Part shown: piece by piece, positions 49,072 to 58,258 of the stretch | How positions within the stretch are numbered: the first letter of the stretch is position 1 | Layout of the letters: every line of letters begins with the position of its first letter | NCBI GenBank assembly: GCA_022827785.1 | Contig: JAJEIM010000022.1 | Span: forward strand, 48,931-112,930 | Source of the DNA: Acidimicrobiia bacterium | GTDB taxonomy: Bacteria; Actinomycetota; Acidimicrobiia; Spongiisociales; Spongiisociaceae | Length of the DNA: 64,000 nucleotides | Direction of reading: 5' to 3' | Position numbers and translations under genes: made by a program | The notes under the pieces: generated by a model | What the model saw: only the letters and a program-made list of their open reading frames with translations | The model's database searches: none | Told to the model about the DNA's origin: nothing

Positions 49072-51297
49072 GTGGCGAGTTGGATCGGCCGCCTGTGGGG
49101 ACTCCGCACACTCATCTCCACCCAGATGTACATCGGAATCGGAGCCGTCGTCGCACTGACCATCGCGGCCAGCTTCGTCGGTTGGGTCTCGTTCAACAGG
49201 GTCGACACGGCCCAGAGCAGGGTGGAGAACGAGAGCTTGCCCGAGATGGAGGCCGCCTTCAGGATGGCCGAGTACAGCCGAACCCTCGCCGCGGCAGCGC
49301 CCAGGCTGGTAGCCAGCCAGCCGACCGAGGTGGACGCGATCACCGAAGAGATCCGGCAAGCCCAGGAGGGGTTCGAGGATCAGATCCTCCAGTTGCAGCA
49401 ACTGGGGAGAACCGAAGAGCATATCCAGGCCTACATTCCCAATGCGCAAGCGGTCTTCTTCACGTTGCTGTTCAACATCGACCGGATCCAGGGGCAGCTT
49501 GCCCAGCATCACACTCTCGTCCGGCGAGCAGAGGAGATGAGAGTGCTGATCATCGACCTGCGCTCCCGGCTCGACGACCTGATCGTTCCTGCCATTGACG
49601 ATCAGCTGTTCTACCAACTGACCGGATATCGCGAGTTGGGCCGGCCGCCGGTCGACCGGAGCGTGTACCTGTCAGAGGCCGAGTTCAACCGCTACCGCCA
49701 CCTTGCGTCGCTCAAGTCGGAGGCCACGCTGGCGACCCAGCTTCTGTCCAGCGGTCTGAGCGTCTCGGACGCGGCCTTCATCGAACCCCTCCAGGAGAGC
49801 TTCGAATCGACCGCCGGACGCCTGGCGATCAGCCTGGGCGCCTTGGAGGGAACCGATCTCCATACTTCCCTGACCCCGATCTTCGATCAACTGCTCAGTA
49901 CGGCAATGGCTGAGGGGGACGGCTTCGATCTCCTGATCGAGAAACTCAGGCTCGAGGAAAACCAGAACGCCCTGCTGCTCCACACGTCCCAACTGTCCGG
50001 ACAACTGACCACCGAGGTCGATGGCCTGGTGACGTTCGCAAGCCAAGCCGCTGACGCGGCCAACCAGGCATCCGATGACGCCATCAACACCGGGCGCACC
50101 CTGCTGGTGGCGATCAGCGTCCTCGGCGTGCTCGCAGCCTTCGCCATCAGCTACGGATTCGTCGGTCGGGTCCTGCTCCGCCGGATCCATCTTCTATCGG
50201 CGCGGATGCGTGAGATGGCCGACGGAGATCTCGAGGCCGAGGTCAACATCAAGGGTCGGGATGAGGTAGCCGACATGGCTGCCGCTCTGGAGGTCTTCCG
50301 CCGCCATGCGCTCGAGGTCCAGCGCCTCAACCTGGTCGAGAAGATGGCCGCGGAACTGGTCGAGAAGAACAGCCAGCTGGAAGAGGTCCTGTCCGAGCTG
50401 GAGCGGGCCCAGGACCAGATCGTGATGCAGGAGAAGCTGGCGGCCCTGGGTGAGGTCACCGCCGGGGTTGCCCATGAGATCCGGAACCCGCTGAACTTCG
50501 TGAAGAACTTCTCGGAGGCTTCCGAGGAGCTGCTGGAAGAGCTGCAGGAGATCCTCGAGGAAGACGATCTGGACGAAGACGAGATAGACGAGATCGTCGA
50601 TGATCTGACCGACAACCTAGACCGGATACGCCGGCACAGCGAGCGGGCCAACCGCATCGTGCAGGACATGCTGATGATGGGCCGCGGCGGTGGTGAATGG
50701 CAGATCGTGGATCTGAACACCGTATTCAACGAACACGCTCTGCTGGCCTACCACAGCGCCCGGGCCGTGGATCCCGAATTCCAGCTGCACATCGAGCGGG
50801 ACTTGGATCCCGATGCAGGCGACATAGAAGCCATCCCGCAGGACCTGGGCCGGGTATTCCTCAACATGGTCGGCAACTCCTGCCATTCCACCGACTCCAA
50901 GCGGGTATCGATCCTGGAGACACCTCGCGGGGACACGCCCTACATGCCCACCGTCTGGCTGATTACCAAACGGGTCGGTGACCGGGTGCAGGTCATCATC
51001 CGCGACAACGGGGACGGTATCCCTGCCGACGTGGTCGACAAGATATTCAATCCCTTCTTCACCACCAAGCCCACCGATAAGGGCACCGGCCTGGGCCTGG
51101 CGCTCTCGAGCGACATCGTACGGACGCACGGCGGCACCATCTCGGTCGATACGGAGGAGGGTGAGTTCGCCCAGATGACGGTCGAGCTACCGCTCAGGCG
51201 GCCCGATGGAGCGGCCGAGGCCGATCAGGCGTACGTCGACCGGTTGATCGATCCTGACGAAGATGAGGATGAGGACGACTACGACGAGTACGAGTGA
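49072..51297 (+). CDS. Membrane sensor histidine kinase with long helical extracytoplasmic domain
   Basis: A 741-residue kinase. TM1 is about residues 19-40; residues 41-340 form a mainly helical external domain; TM2 is about 343-362; a HAMP domain (about 363-418, MADGDLEAEVNIKGRDEVADM split as MADGDLEAEV and GRDEVADMAAAL) leads to a coiled coil; HisKA has His468 in GVAHEIRNPLNF; HATPase has VGNSCHSTDSKR (N box degenerate), RDNGDGIP and KGTGLGLALS. Between His468 and the rest of HisKA lies a very acidic helix (EILEEDDLDEDEIDEIVDD), and the C-terminus ends in DEDEDEDDYDEYE. The phospho-partner is probably the receiver-PP2C protein, since no other response regulator is in the island. Confidence 0.9.
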   Translation: MASWIGRLWGLRTLISTQMYIGIGAVVALTIAASFVGWVSFNRVDTAQSRVENESLPEMEAAFRMAEYSRTLAAAAPRLVASQPTEVDAITEEIRQAQEGFEDQILQLQQLGRTEEHIQAYIPNAQAVFFTLLFNIDRIQGQLAQHHTLVRRAEEMRVLIIDLRSRLDDLIVPAIDDQLFYQLTGYRELGRPPVDRSVYLSEAEFNRYRHLASLKSEATLATQLLSSGLSVSDAAFIEPLQESFESTAGRLAISLGALEGTDLHTSLTPIFDQLLSTAMAEGDGFDLLIEKLRLEENQNALLLHTSQLSGQLTTEVDGLVTFASQAADAANQASDDAINTGRTLLVAISVLGVLAAFAISYGFVGRVLLRRIHLLSARMREMADGDLEAEVNIKGRDEVADMAAALEVFRRHALEVQRLNLVEKMAAELVEKNSQLEEVLSELERAQDQIVMQEKLAALGEVTAGVAHEIRNPLNFVKNFSEASEELLEELQEILEEDDLDEDEIDEIVDDLTDNLDRIRRHSERANRIVQDMLMMGRGGGEWQIVDLNTVFNEHALLAYHSARAVDPEFQLHIERDLDPDAGDIEAIPQDLGRVFLNMVGNSCHSTDSKRVSILETPRGDTPYMPTVWLITKRVGDRVQVIIRDNGDGIPADVVDKIFNPFFTTKPTDKGTGLGLALSSDIVRTHGGTISVDTEEGEFAQMTVELPLRRPDGAAEADQAYVDRLIDPDEDEDEDDYDEYE

Positions 51298-51308
51298 GCA
51301 ACCCCTCG

Positions 51309-51566
51309 TCAGTGGTCCATCGCACGGAGCATGCCGAGGAAGCCACCGCCGAACACTCCGAACAGGACACCTGGTAGCAGGGCCGTCGCGATAGAAGTCT
51401 GCCAGCTCTGGTCGGTCATCATCCACACGGCGACGGTTATGAAGACGATCATGAGGGGTAGACCGATGACAGAACCCTTCATGATGGCCATACCGAAGGC
51501 CAGATCGCTTCCGGCGTCGTGCGACTCGTCGCCTTCCTGAACCTGACCCGAACCGTGATCCGACAT
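51309..51566 (-). CDS. Small membrane protein with two transmembrane helices
   Basis: An 85-residue protein: acidic Gly/Ser-rich start, then hydrophobic segments at about 34-52 and 62-80 with a short loop (MMTDQSWQTS) between. I start at ATG 51566 (AGAGGTGCAG just upstream); in-frame starts at 51599-51647 are possible. Function unknown; it resembles generic AtpI-like small proteins only in hydropathy. Convergent with the histidine kinase, 11 bases from its stop. Confidence 0.6.
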   Translation of the reverse strand: MSDHGSGQVQEGDESHDAGSDLAFGMAIMKGSVIGLPLMIVFITVAVWMMTDQSWQTSIATALLPGVLFGVFGGGFLGMLRAMDH

Positions 51567-51769
51567 CTGCACCTCTTTGACCTGGAAGAACAAGTAGCTC
51601 ATACGGAGCCGGCGCCCGGTGGAACCATGCGGCAAACCGGCCCGCAACCTCGACTCTAGTGTTACTCGCGGCTTCCCCGTATTCTCGGGGAGTCCCCTAA
51701 CATTCCGGATCTACCCAGGACGTCCGCCACCTGCCGGACTTCCGACCTCCCCATCTTGGAGGTTCCACT

Positions 51770-54197
51770 TTGAAGTCAGAGGCTCAGGTCGTGGTGATCG
51801 GTGGTGGCGTGGTCGGCTGCTCCGTGCTGTATCACCTCACCAAGGCCGGATGGGCCGACGTGATGCTGGTGGAGCGTCTGGAACTCGCCGCCGGATCGTC
51901 ATGGCATGCGGCCGGGGGCATACACACGCACAACGGGAACGTCTACCTGGTCGACCTCCAGCGGTACACCGTTGAGCTGTATCCCGAGCTCGAGCGGGTG
52001 TCCGGGCAGGACTGCGGCATCCACCTGACCGGCGGGCTGCAGCTGGCCGACTCCCCCGCGTGGATGGACTGGCTGAAGACGGTGCACGCCCGGGGCCGGT
52101 ACCTGGGGATGGAGACCGAACTCATCTCCGCCCGGGAGGCGGCCGAGATCTTCCCGCTGATGGACCCTTCGCTATTCGTCGGAGCCATGTGGGACCGGCA
52201 CGAGGGCCATGTGGACCCTTCGGGCGTTGTCCGAGCCTACGCGAGAGCCGCCGAAGTGGGCGGCGCCACGGTGGTTCGCAACACGATGGTCGAATCCCTG
52301 TCGCAACGCGCGGACGGTACTTGGGACGTCCGGACCAACCGGGGCGACATCCACACCGAGCATGTTGTCAACGCGGGCGGGCTCTGGGGCCGCGAAGTCG
52401 GGCGTATGGTCGGCCTGGAGTTGCCCCTCCTCGCGATGGCCCACCAGTACATCGTTACCGGACCCGTGCCCGCAGTCGCCGAGTACCGGCGGTCGAAGGG
52501 GAAGGAACTGCCCACGGTGGTCGACTTCGGCGGCGAGATATATATGAGGGAGGAGTCAGGAGGCATCCTGCTCGGCACCTACGAACAGGATCACAAGCCG
52601 TGGTCCCCCCGGGCGACGCCTTGGAGCTTCGGCAGCGAGCTGTTGCCGCCGGAGATAGATCGGATCGCCCCCGAACTCGAAGCGGGGTTCACCCACTTCC
52701 CCGCCCTGGCCGACGCGGGGATACGCAACATCGTGCATGGTCCGTTTGTCTTCGCCCCCGACGGCAACCCCTGTATCGGTCCGGTCAAGGGGATCCGCAA
52801 CCTCTGGCTGGCGGTTGGGGTCATGGCCGGTTTCTGCCAGGCCGGCGGCGTCGGCCTGGCCCTGGCCAACTGGATGACCGAGGGGGATCCGGGGCTCGAT
52901 GTGTGGGCGATGGACGCCGCCCGGTTCGGTGACTGGGCCACTATGGCGTACACGAACGCCAAGGTGCGCGAGAACTACTCGAGACGTTTCAAGATAGCCT
53001 TTCCGAACGAGGAACTACCCGCAGCCCGACCCCTCCGTACCACCTCCCTGTACGACCGGTACACGCGGGCGAATGCCGTATGGGGCGCCTCGTTCGGTCT
53101 CGAGGTGCCACTCTGGTTCCAGGATCCGGGTAGCGAACCCGTCGAGGAGGTCACCTTCCGCCGATCCAACGCCTTCCCGGTGGTGGCGGCGGAGTGCGCC
53201 GCGGTCCGTAACGGGGTAGGCATGATCGAGATCTCGGGGTTCGCCAAGTATCGGGTCACAGGCCAGGATGCCGCGTCCTGGTTGGACCGGATCCTCACCA
53301 ATCGGATTCCACCTCCCGGCCGCATCGCCCTCAGCCCGATGCTGAACCACCGGGGCAAGTTGATCGGTGACTTCACCGTAGCCAACCTCGGCGACCACTT
53401 CATCGTGTTCGGCTCGGGTCCCGCCGAGGACTACCACATGCGCTGGTTCCTCTCCCGGATTCCCTCGAAGGCCGGGGTAGAGGTCATGCCGCTCGGCCGG
53501 ACGATGGCCGGACTGTCGATTGCCGGCCCGGCTTCGCGCGACGTGCTGGCGGCGGTGGTGAATCACGACGTGGGCCCGGGGGCGTTCCGGTTCATGGACA
53601 TCCGAGCCATGGACGTCGGGATGATCCCGGCGCTGGTCGGCCGGCTCACCTACACCGGAGATCTCGGTTACGAGATCTGGGTCGGGCCGGAATACCTCAG
53701 GGGCCTTTACGAGTTGCTGTTGGGGGCCGGACAGGAACACGGGATCCGTGACTTCGGTCTCCGGGCCCTCGACTCGTTGCGGCTGGAGAAGGGATTCGGC
53801 TCCTGGGCCCGGGAGTACCGGCCCATATACGGTCCGGCGGAAGCGGGCCTGTCACGGTTCGTGGCCCTCGACAAGGGTGACTTCGTGGGGAGAGCAGGCG
53901 CCCGGAGGGAGTCGGAGCAGGGTCCGAGCCGGCGCCTGGTAACCATGGTCGTCGACGCCGGCGATGCCGACGCTGTGGGTGACGAACCGGTCTGGCATGG
54001 CGGCGAGGTGGTGGGCTGGGTGACTTTCGGGTGGCTACGCCCACACGGTGGGCTGCTCGGTGGCCCTCGCGTACGTGCCCTCCGCGTTGACCGACCCCCG
54101 GCAGCGATTCGAGGTCGAGATCCTCGGGAGCCGGCGCCAAGCCACCCACCAGCCCGCTCCCCTATTCGATCCGCACGGTATCCGGATGCGCAGTTGA
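51770..54197 (+). CDS. Dimethylglycine/sarcosine dehydrogenase-like flavoprotein, frameshifted near its C-terminus
   Basis: N-terminal FAD-dependent oxidase domain (VVVIGGGVVGCSVLYHL, GxGxxG; SSWHAAGG with the His that is covalently flavinylated in dimethylglycine dehydrogenase; GPFVFAPDGNPCIGPV), then a central FAO_M-like linker and GcvT aminomethyltransferase domains (GMIEISGFAKYRV, NHRGKLIGDFTV). Folate-binding C-terminal domain expected. The frame drifts at 54025-54027: a TTT where TT is needed. Read literally the protein ends at 54271 with unrelated Arg/Pro-rich sequence and overlaps the next gene; with one T removed it continues VTSGGYAHTVGCSVALAYV, matching the paralogue at 58259 (TTSGMFGHTFGACLAMGYL), and stops at 54195-54197. 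TTG start at 51770 is 7 bases after GGAGG. Confidence 0.88.
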
Positions 54198-54253
54198 TCC
54201 TTCGGTACCTGCAACCGTGGCCGGGGACACGGCAGGCGAATCCGCCGTCCACC

Positions 54254-55729
54254 TCACAGGAACCGGGCTAGGCACTCGATTCCGGGGCGAATCTCCTCCC
54301 GCTCGATGACAGCGAAACCCAGTTGGAAGTAGTGAGCAGGGCGGTCCGGCCCGAGGAAGCAGGATCGGCCCGGTTCGATCACCACCCCGCCTTCCAGCGC
54401 CGACTCGGCGAGGCAGGCTGCATCCAGGTCCTCCGGACCGGCCACCCACAGGCTCATGCCCCCGTCGGTGCTCTGCACGGGCCATGGAAACAGGTCGTCC
54501 ACCGCCTCGGTGATGGCCTGCCACTTGGACCTGAGCACCCGGCGGTGCCTTCTGATAACCCTCCCGTAGTCGCCGACCTCCATCATCAGCGCGGTGGTTC
54601 GCTGGATGATCCCTGGAGGATGCCTCAGCATGTCATGCCGCAAGCGGCGCAGATAGTCGATCAGGACCGGATCGGCCACCACGAAGCCGAGCCTCAACCC
54701 GGGAGCCAGGAACTTGGAGAAACTCCCGACGTATACGACCCGCCCTGCCGTGTCGAGGGATTTCAGGGCCGGCGGAGGCCGGCGCGAGTAGCAATACTCC
54801 GAGTCGTAGTCGTCCTCCACGACGAGCGCGCCGTCGCGGGCAGCCTGAGCAAGGAGCCTGCGCCGGCGACCGATCGTCATGGTCACGTTGGTGGGGAACT
54901 GCCGACCCGGGGTGACAAACACCATGTCCATGCCCGACAAGCCTTCGGGAGCGGTCACGCCGTGGACGTCGACCGGTAACGGCACCAGCTTCGCCTCCTG
55001 CTTGAGGAATATTCTTCGGGCGTCCGGATAGCCGGGATCCTCTACGCCCACCGTGGTTCCCGATCCGAGCAGCGCCTCCGCGACCAGATGGAGTCCGTGC
55101 TGGGTTCCCAGCGTCACCAGAATCTGGTCAGGCGTGGCCCGGATGCCTCGAGCCGGAAGGATGGTGCGCCGTATCTGCTCGACGAGGAGCGGGTCATCCC
55201 GGTCGTCCAGGTTGTGGAGGCTGGTACCTCTGTGTTCCTCGCGCAGCGCCGTGCGCATGGCCCTCGTCCACGAGCCGATCGGGAATCCCTCCGGACCGGG
55301 CCCGACCACGAAGGGATAGGGGTAGGACCGCCAGCCAGCCGGCCGAGGCCGCTCATCATCGCCGCCGACCAGGGCGCCCAGCCGCTCATCCCAGCGGACC
55401 GGAGAAAGGGCGGCCGGTCCATCCCGATACCGACCGCCGGCATCGGCCTCCCCTAGCCCATCGTTGACCACATAGCCGACCCGTTCGATCGGCTCGACGA
55501 ACCCCTCCACGGCCAACTCCCGGTAGGCCCGGTTGACAGTGTTGCGAGAGATGCCCAGCTGATCGGCCAGCGCCCTCGACGAGGGAAGCATCTCACCGCC
55601 CCGCAGTTCGCCCCGCTCGATCGCCCGGGTGAATCCATCCTTGAGACGGCGGTAACGCGGCTTCTCCGTCTCATTGCTCAGGGACTCGGACAGGCCGGCA
55701 ACCCTCGCGAGAATCTGCTCAGACGTCAC
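54254..55729 (-). CDS. MocR/PdxR family regulator (GntR HTH + aminotransferase-like domain)
   Basis: A 491-residue protein. Residues about 25-95 are a GntR winged helix (RGGEMLPSSRALADQLGISRNTVNRAYREL split over the HTH; recognition segment LGISRNTVNRAY). The rest is a fold-type I aminotransferase-like domain with TLGTQHGLHLVAEAL, EDPGYPDARRIF, VVEDDYDSEYCY and GSFSKFLAPGLRLGF holding the PLP Lys. MocR proteins use PLP-amine adducts as effectors; TauR, GabR and PdxR are known examples. It diverges from a class III aminotransferase and alanine dehydrogenase, the arrangement known for TauR, so it probably controls them. GTG at 55729; a GTG 5 bases upstream is an alternative. Confidence 0.9.
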   Translation of the reverse strand: MTSEQILARVAGLSESLSNETEKPRYRRLKDGFTRAIERGELRGGEMLPSSRALADQLGISRNTVNRAYRELAVEGFVEPIERVGYVVNDGLGEADAGGRYRDGPAALSPVRWDERLGALVGGDDERPRPAGWRSYPYPFVVGPGPEGFPIGSWTRAMRTALREEHRGTSLHNLDDRDDPLLVEQIRRTILPARGIRATPDQILVTLGTQHGLHLVAEALLGSGTTVGVEDPGYPDARRIFLKQEAKLVPLPVDVHGVTAPEGLSGMDMVFVTPGRQFPTNVTMTIGRRRRLLAQAARDGALVVEDDYDSEYCYSRRPPPALKSLDTAGRVVYVGSFSKFLAPGLRLGFVVADPVLIDYLRRLRHDMLRHPPGIIQRTTALMMEVGDYGRVIRRHRRVLRSKWQAITEAVDDLFPWPVQSTDGGMSLWVAGPEDLDAACLAESALEGGVVIEPGRSCFLGPDRPAHYFQLGFAVIEREEIRPGIECLARFL

Positions 55730-55783
55730 CGTTCACCGCCCCGTAGACAGGCCTTTTCACTGTACCCAAGGCCGGCGCGCAGG

Positions 55784-55789
55784 TAGACT
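55784..55789 (+). promoter_or_regulatory. Leaderless -10 (TAGACT) for the class III aminotransferase
   Basis: TAGACT is followed by 7 bases and then ATG 55797; no ribosome site is present. The divergent MocR start is only 55 bases away, so MocR operators must overlap both promoters. Confidence 0.5.
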
Positions 55790-55796
55790 TCCGGAC

Positions 55797-57125
55797 ATGA
55801 TGAACCCGCATGACCTGAGCCACCTCCTACCGTCCTTCACAGGCGCCGAGAACTGGCGCTCCGGTGCCGTCCCCGTGTTCGCCCGCGGTGAGGGTTGCTA
55901 TCTCTGGGACGACGCCGGCAACCGATACCTTGACACGCTGGCCGGGTTGTTCGTGGTCCAGATCGGGCACGGGCGGACCGACATCGCGAAGGCCATGAGC
56001 GAGCAGGCCGAACAACTTGCCTTCTTCCCCTCCTGGTCGGCCACCACTCCCATCACTCTCGAGGCGGCCTCGTTGATCACCGACCTGGCACCCGGCGATC
56101 TTGACGCCGTGTTCTTCGTCAGCTCAGGCTCCGAGGCGAACGAATCCGCGATCAAGTTCGCCCGCCAGTACCACCTCGCCGATGGACAGCCCACCAAGAC
56201 CGGCGTCGTCTCCCGCATCGACGCCTATCACGGCACCAGCATGGGCGCTCTCTCGGCCACCGGTCTGAAACCCATCAGGGATCCTTTCCTGCCCCTCCTG
56301 CCGGGCTTCAGCCATGTTCCCAACACCCTCGGCTACTCGGATGGGGTGGAAGCCGCCCGGGTGGTCGAGGAGGAAATCCTCCGCCGCGGGCCGGAGCAGG
56401 TGGGCATGGTCATCGCCGAGCCGGTCCAGAACGGAGGCGGATCCCTGGTTCCTCCGGTGGGTTACTGGCGGGAGCTGCGGCGCATCTGCGACCGGTACGG
56501 TGTGCTGCTGGTCGCGGACGAGGTGATCTGCGGGTTCGGGCGGCTCGGGGCCTGGTTCGGATCGGAGGTCGTGGAGGCAGAACCCGACATGATCACGTTC
56601 GCCAAGGGCGCCACCTCGGGTTACGCGCCGATCGGAGGTCTCCTGGTGCGCCGACCGCTGGTCGAGAAAGTCCTGGATTCTCCGGCCGGGAGTTTCCTGC
56701 ATGGCGCAACCTGGGGCGGCCATCCGGTGGTGATGTCGGCCGCCATTGCCAATATCACCGCCATGCGGGAAGAGAGAGTGCTCGACAACGTCGCCGGCCA
56801 TGCGCCGCTGTTCGAGGCGCGCCTCCACGATCTGGCGGGAGCGCACGACGTGGTGATGGATGTCCGGGGAACCGGCTACCTGTACTCGCTCGCTCTCGGG
56901 CACAGCCGGCAGAAAGGACGGGATTACTCCGACGAGGACTCCAAGCGGGCTGTCTACGAGGTTCTGCCACCTCTGGCCCTCGAAGCCGGCCTGCACCTAC
57001 GGGTTGACGACCGGGGCGGCGCCAAGATCATGCTCTCGCCGCCGCTCGTGGCCGCCGACGACGAACTGGACGAGATGGGCGAGCGCGTGTCGCAGATCCT
57101 GGTTCAGCTCGCCGCCTGCATGTAG
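55797..57125 (+). CDS. Class III (omega) aminotransferase, pyruvate-dependent candidate
   Basis: A 442-residue fold-type I class III transaminase. VFFVSSGSEANESAIKFAR (PLP phosphate), RIDAYHGTSMGAL (ring stacking), VIAEPVQNGGGSLVPP, LLVADEVICGFGRLG and the Schiff-base Lys in ITFAKGATSGYAPIGG are all intact. Family members use taurine, beta-alanine, putrescine or 4-aminobutyrate as donors. Alanine dehydrogenase is encoded 29 bases downstream, which fits pyruvate as acceptor and alanine as product. Start ATG 55797 is set by the TAGACT hexamer 7 bases before; a second ATG follows immediately. Partner genes for a full taurine route (xsc) are not in the window. Confidence 0.9.
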   Translation: MMNPHDLSHLLPSFTGAENWRSGAVPVFARGEGCYLWDDAGNRYLDTLAGLFVVQIGHGRTDIAKAMSEQAEQLAFFPSWSATTPITLEAASLITDLAPGDLDAVFFVSSGSEANESAIKFARQYHLADGQPTKTGVVSRIDAYHGTSMGALSATGLKPIRDPFLPLLPGFSHVPNTLGYSDGVEAARVVEEEILRRGPEQVGMVIAEPVQNGGGSLVPPVGYWRELRRICDRYGVLLVADEVICGFGRLGAWFGSEVVEAEPDMITFAKGATSGYAPIGGLLVRRPLVEKVLDSPAGSFLHGATWGGHPVVMSAAIANITAMREERVLDNVAGHAPLFEARLHDLAGAHDVVMDVRGTGYLYSLALGHSRQKGRDYSDEDSKRAVYEVLPPLALEAGLHLRVDDRGGAKIMLSPPLVAADDELDEMGERVSQILVQLAACM

Positions 57126-57154
57126 CGAGTCCGGCACGACCACGGAGGGATCGC

Positions 57155-58240
57155 GTGAGGATCGGGATACCCACCGAGACCAAGCCGGGTGAGTACCGGG
57201 TAGCTCTCACGCCAGCCGGTGTTGAAGCTCTGACCGGGTCGGGCCATCGGGTACTGGTCCAGAATGGCGCCGGTCTGGGGTCGTACATCTCCGATGACGA
57301 CTTCGCCGGCGCAGGCGCCACCATCGTCGGCACCGCTGCCGATGTCTGGTCGAGCACCGACCTGATCGTCAAGGTCAAGGAACCGCAGGAGGAGGAACTG
57401 CCCTTCCTGTCGCAAGACCAGATCCTGTTCACCTTCCTCCACCTGGCCGCCTATCCGAGAGTCGCATCGGCGCTCTGCGCGGCAGGCACCACCTCGGTGG
57501 CGTACGAGACGGTGAGGCTTCCCGGCGGCGTCCTACCCCTGCTGGCGCCGATGTCCGAGATAGCAGGGCGCATGGCCACCCAGGTCGGGGCCCGCTTTCT
57601 CGAGAAATCGGGCGGAGGCCGAGGCGTGCTCCTCAGCGGCGTTCCGGGTGTCGAGCCCGCCGATGTGGTGGTGATCGGCGGCGGCATGGCCGGGGCCAAT
57701 GCGCTCCGGGTGGCAGTGGGAATGGGCGCCAACGTCAAGGTCTTCGACCTCAACCCCGCGCGCCTGCGCGAGATAGACAACCTGTATCGCGGGGCGGTGA
57801 CGACCCTGATCGCCAACCGAACCGACGTTAGAGCGGCGGCGCTCCGGGCGGACCTGGTCATCGGGGCGGTCCTGTTGCCGGGCGCACGAGCCCCGCGCGT
57901 CCTGACCGCCGAGGATGTCAGAGACATGAGGCCGGGCTCGGTGGTGGTCGACATCGCGATCGACCAGGGAGGCTGCTTCGAGACCTCGCGGGAGACCAGG
58001 CACTCGGATCCCACTTACATGGTCGACGGGGTGGTGCACTATGCGGTCGGGAATATCCCCGGCGCGGTGCCCCGCACCTCTACCTTCGCCCTGGCCAACT
58101 CCACCATCCCCTACGTCCGGCTGCTGGCTGACCACGGTGTCGAAGCCGCGATCGGGCGGCGGCCGGAACTGGGAGAGGGCCTCAACACCCGGGGCGGCGC
58201 CATCACCAACGAGACGGTGAGAAGCGCTCTCGATGGCTGA
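57155..58240 (+). CDS. ald: Alanine dehydrogenase
   Basis: A 361-residue NAD-dependent enzyme interconverting alanine with pyruvate and ammonium. MRIGIPTETKPGEYRVALTP opens the family (split: IGIPTETKPGEYRVALTP), Lys of IVKVKEPQ and His of FTFLHLAAY are the substrate-binding pair, NAD binds at VVVIGGGMAGANALRVAVGMGANV (GGGMAG), and the catalytic Asp is in VVDIAIDQGGC. GAGGG precedes the GTG start. With the transaminase it recycles alanine to pyruvate and exports nitrogen as ammonium, letting the pair run as an amine-oxidising cycle. Confidence 0.93.
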   Translation: MRIGIPTETKPGEYRVALTPAGVEALTGSGHRVLVQNGAGLGSYISDDDFAGAGATIVGTAADVWSSTDLIVKVKEPQEEELPFLSQDQILFTFLHLAAYPRVASALCAAGTTSVAYETVRLPGGVLPLLAPMSEIAGRMATQVGARFLEKSGGGRGVLLSGVPGVEPADVVVIGGGMAGANALRVAVGMGANVKVFDLNPARLREIDNLYRGAVTTLIANRTDVRAAALRADLVIGAVLLPGARAPRVLTAEDVRDMRPGSVVVDIAIDQGGCFETSRETRHSDPTYMVDGVVHYAVGNIPGAVPRTSTFALANSTIPYVRLLADHGVEAAIGRRPELGEGLNTRGGAITNETVRSALDG

Positions 58241-58258
58241 ATACCATCCGGCGGGACG

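Noticed and set aside
54198..54271. Native C-terminal tail of the flavoprotein at 51770
   Set aside because: The Pro/Arg-rich reading after 54027 is the wrong frame; the other frame restores family-like sequence.
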